Shown here: positions 35,389-41,021 of the stretch, one piece after another
Position numbering within the stretch: the first letter of the stretch is position 1
Layout: each line of letters begins with the position of its first letter
NCBI GenBank assembly: GCA_021774775.1
Contig: JAJFIT010000168.1
Span: forward strand, 1-41,021
Direction: 5' to 3'
DNA from: Alphaproteobacteria bacterium
GTDB taxonomy: Bacteria > Pseudomonadota > Alphaproteobacteria > Sphingomonadales > Kordiimonadaceae
DNA: 41,021 bases
Notes under the pieces: generated by a model
What the model was told of the DNA's origin: nothing
The model's input: only the letters and a program-made list of their open reading frames with translations
Database searches by the model: none
Made by a program: the position numbers and the translations under genes

Positions 35389-36156
35389 ATGACCCCAAAC
35401 ATTGTTGCCGTTTCGGCGGAAGAACATAAGAATCTTAAGATTAAGACGGACACCGGAATTTCCTTTTCGGAAAATATTCACATTATTCCAGTCGTTGTTT
35501 CTGAATTTGCCGATGTCGCGGCGAATTGCCCGATAATATTTGTTAAAGATGAAAACTCGGACCGGATGCGGGTTGCAGCAATGCTTGGCATTGAAGTGGA
35601 GAAAAATCTGTTTTTCGAGGATGACGCCTGGCAGGCGACCCATGTGCCGCTGAATATTGGGCGTGTGCCATTTTCATTCGCGCCTATCGATGAGAATAAG
35701 ACCTTGGGGGCAGCTATTGACCTTAACCACAAGCTTGTTAGTGAAGAAGAGGGCACGCCGCTTTTCGATGAAAAAGGCGAGCCAACTGAATACTTTCAAT
35801 GGGTTAACAGTTTTTTGAATAACCTGTTTCAAGGCGAAGTGATCACTCAAAAATTTATTGACGAGCTGGCAAAGCATGATTTGCTGCGCGAGTTTCACCT
35901 TCAAATTGAAGACGAATCCGGTACGAAAAGTGAACTGGTGGGTTTGTTTACGCCTTCTGCTAATTTGATACAAAAACTAAGTGACAAAGCCATTCTTGAA
36001 TTGAGTAAGACCGGTTACCTGGCCGCGCTTCATGTTGCTGTTCAATCGATGGCACAGGTTAAGCGGTTGGTTCAATTGCATAATAAACGTGAAGGCACCA
36101 AAATCCGTGGCGTTAACATCAAAATGATAGGCGACGAGCAGCCCATCGTACAGTAA
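35389..36156 (+). CDS. SapC family protein
   Basis: A 255-aa protein of the SapC family. Features are the start TPNIVAVSAEEHKNLKIK, VVVSEFADVAANCPIIFVKD, and the later YFQWVNSFLNNLF. The family name comes from S-layer work, but in many proteobacteria these genes sit by TonB receptors or metabolic genes and the function is unclear. ATG 35389 is chosen since it gives the usual N-terminus; ATG 35359 would add ten residues. It ends nine bases before glycerol kinase, so the two are very probably co-transcribed, perhaps translationally coupled because glpK has no strong ribosome site. Confidence 0.8.
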   Translation: MTPNIVAVSAEEHKNLKIKTDTGISFSENIHIIPVVVSEFADVAANCPIIFVKDENSDRMRVAAMLGIEVEKNLFFEDDAWQATHVPLNIGRVPFSFAPIDENKTLGAAIDLNHKLVSEEEGTPLFDEKGEPTEYFQWVNSFLNNLFQGEVITQKFIDELAKHDLLREFHLQIEDESGTKSELVGLFTPSANLIQKLSDKAILELSKTGYLAALHVAVQSMAQVKRLVQLHNKREGTKIRGVNIKMIGDEQPIVQ

Positions 36157-36165
36157 ACCATAATC

Positions 36166-37662
36166 ATGACAGATAAGCGTTGCATTTTGGCAATTGATCA
36201 AGGCACGACGAGCAGTCGGGCTATTTTGTTTGATCGGCAAGGCAATGCGGTTGCGTCCAGCCAATATGAATTTACTCAGTATTTTCCAGACGATGGCTGG
36301 GTAGAGCATGATCCCGAGGAAATTTGGGATACCACACTGCGCGCGGTTAAGGATGTTTTGGCGTCTGACGAAGCGAGTGGCCGAACCGTCGCCGGGATAG
36401 GCATCACTAACCAGCGCGAAACCAGCATTGTATGGGACAAGGCAACCGGGAAGCCGGTTTATAACGCGATTGTCTGGCAGGATCGGCGGACCGCAGCTGT
36501 TTGCCGCGACCTTGAAGCAGCCGGGAATTTGGAGCAGGTTCGGTCCAGGACGGGCCTTTTGTTGGATCCATATTTTTCAGCAACCAAAGTTGCCTGGATA
36601 TTGGATAATGTAACCGGGGCTCGCCGCGCAGCGGAAGACGGAAAGCTTGCTTTCGGTACCGTCGATAGTTTCCTGATTTGGCGGCTGACTGGCGGTACGG
36701 TACATGCAACCGATGCGACTAACGCCAGTAGAACCAGTTTATTCAACATAGAAAAACAATGTTGGGACAATCAATTATTAAATTTATTTAATGTGCCACA
36801 TTCAATACTGCCTGCCGTTAAAGACTGCGCTGACGACTATGGCTTTATCGACCCCGTATTGTTTGGATCCGCGATTCCAATCTGCGGCGTTGCCGGAGAT
36901 CAACAAGCCGCAGCGCTTGGCCAATGTTGTTTTCAGGAAGGCTCGTTAAAAAGTACATATGGTACCGGTTGCTTCGCTCTTGTGAACACTGGCGACAAGA
37001 TTGTTCGGTCAAACAATCGTCTGTTGACCACCGTGGGCTACCGGCTTGGCGGAAAAGTTACCTATGCCCTTGAAGGGTCCATTTTTGTTGCAGGTGCGGC
37101 GGTGCAGTGGCTGCGAGACGGTATTGGTATAATTGAAGATGCTGCGCAGTCAGGTACACATGCGCAAGCCGCAGATCCGAATGACGGCGTGGTTGTCGTA
37201 CCCGCATTTACCGGGCTGGGTGCCCCACACTGGGACCCCGATGCGCGGGGGGCAATTCTTGGGATGACACGCGCCACCGGCCGCGAGGAGCTGGTTAGGG
37301 CAACGCTTCAATCTGTATGTTTTCAAACATATGATCTTCTTGAGGCAATGCGCCAGGACGGGGTGACAATAAACCAGCTAAAGGTTGATGGTGGTATGAT
37401 TGCCAACAATTGGATGAGCCAGTTTTTAGCAGATTTACTCGACCTGACAGTAGAACGCCCAAAAGTTATGGAAACGACAGCGTTGGGGGCAGCTTATCTG
37501 GCAGGTTTGCAGGCCGGATTATATAGCTCTCTCGACGATGTTGCAGGAAACTGGCGGCTTGATAAAAGTTTCAAGCCCCTGCCTTTGGATCGCGAAAAAT
37601 TGTTGTCTCGTTGGCATCGGGCCGTTGATAGTGTTCGTCGTTTCGCTCACCAGGGCCAATAA
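36166..37662 (+). CDS. glpK: Glycerol kinase
   Basis: A 498-aa FGGY-family kinase of standard length that makes sn-glycerol-3-phosphate from glycerol and ATP. Motifs: [13 protein letters not shown] (phosphate loop), [35 protein letters not shown] (written [12 protein letters not shown] here), KSTYGTGCF, and the C-terminal [20 protein letters not shown]. No glpF or glpD is next to it; instead SapC precedes it. Glycerol-3-phosphate could feed phospholipid and, through the wax ester synthase/DGAT at 26829, triacylglycerol. It is convergent with a LysR gene (21-base gap). Confidence 0.96.
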   Translation: MTDKRCILAIDQGTTSSRAILFDRQGNAVASSQYEFTQYFPDDGWVEHDPEEIWDTTLRAVKDVLASDEASGRTVAGIGITNQRETSIVWDKATGKPVYNAIVWQDRRTAAVCRDLEAAGNLEQVRSRTGLLLDPYFSATKVAWILDNVTGARRAAEDGKLAFGTVDSFLIWRLTGGTVHATDATNASRTSLFNIEKQCWDNQLLNLFNVPHSILPAVKDCADDYGFIDPVLFGSAIPICGVAGDQQAAALGQCCFQEGSLKSTYGTGCFALVNTGDKIVRSNNRLLTTVGYRLGGKVTYALEGSIFVAGAAVQWLRDGIGIIEDAAQSGTHAQAADPNDGVVVVPAFTGLGAPHWDPDARGAILGMTRATGREELVRATLQSVCFQTYDLLEAMRQDGVTINQLKVDGGMIANNWMSQFLADLLDLTVERPKVMETTALGAAYLAGLQAGLYSSLDDVAGNWRLDKSFKPLPLDREKLLSRWHRAVDSVRRFAHQGQ

Positions 37663-37683
37663 ACTTCAGGACTAGTACAAAGC

Positions 37684-38640
37684 CTACAAACGTCCACCGT
37701 CATAACCAGTGGTTTGCATATTAAGCGTGATATGATCGGAAAGCGTGTCGTGGCTGACCGTGCGCATAATCTGGGCGATTTGCTTGTATAACTCTGCGCG
37801 CCGCGACCCTGGCCGCCACGCCAATGCGACGCCGCGTGCAAACGTAGGGCCGTCAAAATTTATCGATATCACGTCCTTGCGCGGGGTAATTTCAGATTTC
37901 ACATACAAGGCGGGTAAAAAAGCAATACCAAGACCGGTTCCAATCATGTGGCGGAGCGTATCAAGGCTTGTACCTTCATAGTCGCGTAGCAAGCGCGCAC
38001 TGAACTGCAGGGCAATTGTCTGCATCAAATCGAACAGCCGGTGTTTTTCTTCGATCGCCAGCAGGTTTTCACCGTGTAAGTCATCTGGTTTAACCGCGTC
38101 CTGCTCGGCAAACGCATGGTCTGGCGCACATACAAGCACAAGTGGCTCGTTAAAAAGCGGCTCGATACTCAAGTTGGGAATTTCCATTGGTAGGGTCGTA
38201 ATGATGAAATCATACTCGCTGTGAAGAAGGCCTACTTCCAGATCGCGCGGTGCATTTTCGCGGACGAATATCTTGAGACCGGGGAATGACTGGTGAATTG
38301 TCGGGATAACCTCAGGCAAAAAATACGGCCCAAGCGTTGGGGGCACACCCAGCCGATAGGTACCGATTAAACTGCCGTCAGCTTCCTTCGCCAACCGCCC
38401 GATCGAAGCAACCTGTTCCAGGATAGTCTCGATGAAGGGTATGAATGACCGTCCTGCAGGCGTGAGCTGCGCGCCCTGCCGCGAGCGCTCGAGCAAGGTG
38501 ACCCCCAATTTGCTTTCAAGTGTATTGATTTGGGCGGTGAGGGTGGGTTGAGCGATGTCCAGGCGCTCTGCAGCACCGCGAAAGCTTCCGGCCTGACTAA
38601 CTGACAATAGGTATCTGAGTTGTTTGATCGTTGGTTCCAT
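37684..38640 (-). CDS. OxyR-like LysR regulator without the redox cysteines
   Basis: A 318-aa LysR protein. The N-terminus (TIKQLRYLLSVSQAGSFRGAAERLDIAQPTLTA) and domain layout resemble OxyR, including LLAIEEKHRLFDLMQ where OxyR has its first redox cysteine. The two cysteines of Escherichia coli OxyR (C199, C208) are here R201 and A210, and the only nearby Cys is C171, so disulfide sensing of peroxide by that pair is not possible. AAGGA precedes the ATG. It is divergent from the carbonic anhydrase-SulP pair and probably controls it; a bicarbonate- or metabolite-linked signal, as with CbbR/CmpR, is a guess. Confidence 0.85.
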   Translation of the reverse strand: MEPTIKQLRYLLSVSQAGSFRGAAERLDIAQPTLTAQINTLESKLGVTLLERSRQGAQLTPAGRSFIPFIETILEQVASIGRLAKEADGSLIGTYRLGVPPTLGPYFLPEVIPTIHQSFPGLKIFVRENAPRDLEVGLLHSEYDFIITTLPMEIPNLSIEPLFNEPLVLVCAPDHAFAEQDAVKPDDLHGENLLAIEEKHRLFDLMQTIALQFSARLLRDYEGTSLDTLRHMIGTGLGIAFLPALYVKSEITPRKDVISINFDGPTFARGVALAWRPGSRRAELYKQIAQIMRTVSHDTLSDHITLNMQTTGYDGGRL

Positions 38641-38664
38641 TTGTCCCGGTCCTTCGTTTCATAG

Positions 38665-38679
38665 ATAGATAAATACTAT
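38665..38679. promoter_or_regulatory. ATAG-N7-CTAT site, probable LysR/OxyR-type operator
   Basis: ATAGATAAATACTAT matches the ATAG-N7-CTAT half-site pattern known for OxyR. It lies 25 bases upstream of the LysR start and about 130 before the carbonic anhydrase start. A clear second half-site at the standard spacing is not visible. Confidence 0.5.
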
Positions 38680-38808
38680 CACATAAAAGATAAAACCATA
38701 GATTTATTTTTTGGAAAAAATCGTTATCTAGAAGCAGTCAGCAGGTTGGAAGGGTATAAAACTCTCCTCTGCTGCGCGGGTAAAATTCAACATAATGCAG
38801 GACAAAAA

Positions 38809-39462
38809 ATGAAAAAAATACTCGACGGCGTCGCTCGCTTTAGAAACGACGTATATCCAAAACACCGGGATTTGTTTGAAAAGCTTTCCACTGGACAATC
38901 GCCAGAGGTGTTGTTTATCACATGCGCAGACAGTCGGATTGATGCGAATTTAATCACCCAAACCGTTCCGGGCGACCTGTTTCTGGTCCGCAATGCGGGC
39001 AACATCGTTCCGCCGCATGGCCCGGGCGCTGGGGGTACAGTAGCGTCAATCGAGTTCGCAGTGGGCGCACTTGGAACAACTGAACTTGTCGTTTGCGGCC
39101 ACACAGATTGCGGTGCAATGAAGGGCGCGCTGGCACCGGAAGGCCTGACCGAGTTTCCTCATATTTGCAATTGGCTAAAACATTCTGATGCTGCTGTACG
39201 CGTGGTCAAGGATAACCACGGGGATTTGGATGGCCCGGAAAAGCTGCAATGTATGATCGAAGAGAATGTTGCCGCCCAGCTCCAGAATTTGCGCACGCAT
39301 CCATTTGTTGCATCTCGATTGGCAGCTGGAAAAATACGGCTGCATGGCTGGGTTTATGACATAAAAAAGGGTGTGATCAGCTCATACAGTGAGACAGAGC
39401 GTAGCTGGGCACCACTTTCCGATGCCGAAATGGCCCAATTACCAAATGTTTCAGCGGCATAA
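38809..39462 (+). CDS. Beta-carbonic anhydrase
   Basis: A 217-aa beta-class carbonic anhydrase, which interconverts CO2 and bicarbonate in the cytoplasm. The zinc ligands are C39 in CADSRID, H98 and C101 in GHTDCG, with the D41-R43 pair present and RNAGNIVPP after. ATG 38809 is used, with AGGA six bases upstream; the open frame extends to 38746 but the added residues do not look conserved. The gene ends 12 bases before a SulP transporter, so together they form a likely operon for bicarbonate supply, divergent from an OxyR-like regulator. Confidence 0.93.
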   Translation: MKKILDGVARFRNDVYPKHRDLFEKLSTGQSPEVLFITCADSRIDANLITQTVPGDLFLVRNAGNIVPPHGPGAGGTVASIEFAVGALGTTELVVCGHTDCGAMKGALAPEGLTEFPHICNWLKHSDAAVRVVKDNHGDLDGPEKLQCMIEENVAAQLQNLRTHPFVASRLAAGKIRLHGWVYDIKKGVISSYSETERSWAPLSDAEMAQLPNVSAA

Positions 39463-39474
39463 CGGGAACCAAAG

Positions 39475-41021
39475 ATGGCATTTTTTGACACGAGTAATCT
39501 GCGCGGCGATATCATGGGCGGTGTCACCGCTGGTGTGGTTGCGCTTCCTTTAGCGCTCGCATTTGGAGAGGCGTCAGGCGCCGGCCCGATTGCCGGGCTG
39601 TACGGTGCAATAATCGTTGGCTTTTTTGCGTCACTGTTTGGCGGTACAGGTGCCCAGATTTCGGGCCCCACAGGGCCAATGATCGTTGTTTTTGCCGGTG
39701 TTTTTGCAGGTTTGGCTGGCGATCCAAAGCTGGTATTTTTGGCTGTTGTCCTAGCGGGCATTATACAGATACTGCTTGGGATTATGAAGTTCGGGCAATA
39801 TATTAAACTGGTTCCCTATCCCGTGGTTTCAGGTTTTATGAGCGGCATCGGCTGTATCATAATAGCGTTGCAGACTGCGCGCCTGTTTGGGCACGAGCCC
39901 GAGGGTAAGGGCACCATTCCCGCATTGATTTCCATACCGGACGCTGTTGCTGACCCGAATCTTATCGCGCTCGGGTTGGGCGTGCTGACGCTGGTAATCG
40001 TTTTCACATGGCCCAAGTCGCTTGGTAAATTCATTCCCGGCGCGCTGGCGGCGTTGGTTATTGGTACGTTGATAAGCGTCGCTTTCCCAGGTGCCCCTAT
40101 CCTTGGAGACATTCCCACAGGGCTGCCATCGTTGATTGTCCCGACATTCACGTCTAGCGCAATGTTCCTGGTTTTGGAGGCCGCAATTCTGCTTGCCTTG
40201 CTCGGCGCGATTGACAGCCTTCTGACGTCACTTGTTGCGGACAATATGACCCGTACCCGGCATAATTCAGATAGGGAACTTGTCGGGCAGGGAATTGGCA
40301 ACGCTGTTGCGGGTTTCTTCGGAGGTATTCCCGGCGCTGGCGCGACCATGCGCACAGTTGTCAACATTAGGTCCGGCGGCGGAACCAAAATATCAGGAAT
40401 GATCCACGGTGCCTTGTTGTTTGCTGTTGCCGTAAGCTTGGCACCGCTTGCTGAACAAATTCCGCACGCCGTGCTTGCAGGTATTTTGGTTAAGGTTGGC
40501 TACGACATTGTCGATGTGGCTTACTTGAAGCGTGCTCACAAGGGTCCCCGTTGGGACTTGGCGCTGATGGTTTTGGTGCTGGTTCTTACGGTGTTTGTCG
40601 ATTTGATTACTGCGGTTGCCGCGGGCGTTGTTTTGGCGGCTCTGGCTTTTGTTAAGCAGACCGCTGATCTTCAGCTCAAAGCACTGAGCAGTGTTGAGCC
40701 GCGTACCGATCACCCTGAAGAGCTTGCGTTGTTGCGCGAAACAGGTGGACGGGTGACACTATTCGACTTCGGAGGCCCTTTGAGCTTTGGTGCCGCCGCA
40801 GATCTGGGACACCAGGTAAGAGACAAGTGGAAAGACGGCCAGGCCGCTCTGATCTTGGACTTCTCGCGGGTGCAGGATGTAGATCTGTCGGCGATCAAAG
40901 CGGTGGAAACAATTGCTGAGGACGCAACTCTGGCTGGCAAACAGTTGTTGATTTCCGGTGCATCAAAAAAGATCGATGACCTATTGCATGGCTTGGACGT
41001 TGGTCAAAAAATCCCGCAAGA
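39475..41021 (+). CDS. SulP-family anion transporter with STAS domain (3' partial)
   Basis: The frame is open from ATG 39475 to the end of the window (515 codons), so the C-terminus is missing. The membrane part begins RGDIMGGVTAGVVALPLALA, with SGPTGPMIVVFAG, VVSGFMSGIGC and LLALLGAIDSLLTSLVADNM, all SulP marks. A STAS domain starts near residue 420 (GGRVTLFDFGGPLSFGAA, then ILDFSRVQDVDLSAIKAVE). SulP proteins move sulfate, bicarbonate or other anions. Coupling to a carbonic anhydrase gene 12 bases upstream favours bicarbonate, as with BicA, but this is inference. Regulation by the divergent LysR is likely. Confidence 0.92.
   Translation, partial: MAFFDTSNLRGDIMGGVTAGVVALPLALAFGEASGAGPIAGLYGAIIVGFFASLFGGTGAQISGPTGPMIVVFAGVFAGLAGDPKLVFLAVVLAGIIQILLGIMKFGQYIKLVPYPVVSGFMSGIGCIIIALQTARLFGHEPEGKGTIPALISIPDAVADPNLIALGLGVLTLVIVFTWPKSLGKFIPGALAALVIGTLISVAFPGAPILGDIPTGLPSLIVPTFTSSAMFLVLEAAILLALLGAIDSLLTSLVADNMTRTRHNSDRELVGQGIGNAVAGFFGGIPGAGATMRTVVNIRSGGGTKISGMIHGALLFAVAVSLAPLAEQIPHAVLAGILVKVGYDIVDVAYLKRAHKGPRWDLALMVLVLVLTVFVDLITAVAAGVVLAALAFVKQTADLQLKALSSVEPRTDHPEELALLRETGGRVTLFDFGGPLSFGAAADLGHQVRDKWKDGQAALILDFSRVQDVDLSAIKAVETIAEDATLAGKQLLISGASKKIDDLLHGLDVGQKIPQ

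Noticed and set aside
39816-40388. A 190-codon minus-strand frame near the right end.
   Set aside because: It is antisense to the SulP transporter, which shows clear family motifs on the plus strand.

Overview
The window is a moderate-GC, densely coded stretch of a Gram-negative bacterium, most likely a marine or environmental proteobacterium. The evidence is a TonB-dependent receptor, RND and SulP/BCCT transporters, SapC, an ATM1-type ABC protein, and many LysR, TetR and Lrp regulators. I cannot decide between Alpha- and Gammaproteobacteria: the pha gene set resembles that of Pseudomonas, while the triplicated Asp-box propellers and SapC are common in several alpha and gamma lineages. I see no rRNA, tRNA, CRISPR array, insertion sequence or phage gene.

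Layout. 1-786: the end of an ATM1-like ABC exporter. 886-13434: a + strand block of a frameshifted TonB-dependent receptor, a PepSY-type membrane protein and three consecutive secreted paralogues (about 1050-1095 aa each) with 10-11 Asp-box (BNR) repeats, resembling sortilin/Vps10 beta-propellers. 13477-16130: a LysR regulator divergent from a MAPEG protein, then a Prx5-like peroxiredoxin. 15678-17562: an Lrp regulator divergent from methionine gamma-lyase, with a near-identical box near each start codon. 17599-20041: a TPR-like protein and an atypical BCCT transporter.

20371-28543 is a carbon-storage region: two tandem phasins with duplicated promoter sequence, a class II (medium-chain-length) PHA synthase, the PhaZ depolymerase, a third phasin, the PhaD regulator, a lipase-like hydrolase and a wax ester synthase/diacylglycerol acyltransferase. 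Two phasins and the acyltransferase carry Ala/Lys/Pro-rich histone-like tails. A promoter-like box upstream of both tandem phasins recurs, more weakly, upstream of the acyltransferase. I infer that polyester and neutral-lipid storage are co-regulated here and perhaps tethered to the nucleoid together.

28601-33782: a TetR regulator divergent from an RND adaptor-pump pair whose proton-relay residues are non-canonical. 33820-37662: a secondary alpha/beta hydrolase, then a SapC-glycerol kinase pair; glycerol kinase could supply glycerol-3-phosphate for lipid synthesis. 37684-41021: an OxyR-like LysR regulator without the redox cysteines, divergent from a beta-carbonic anhydrase and a SulP transporter that runs off the window, together a likely bicarbonate supply module.
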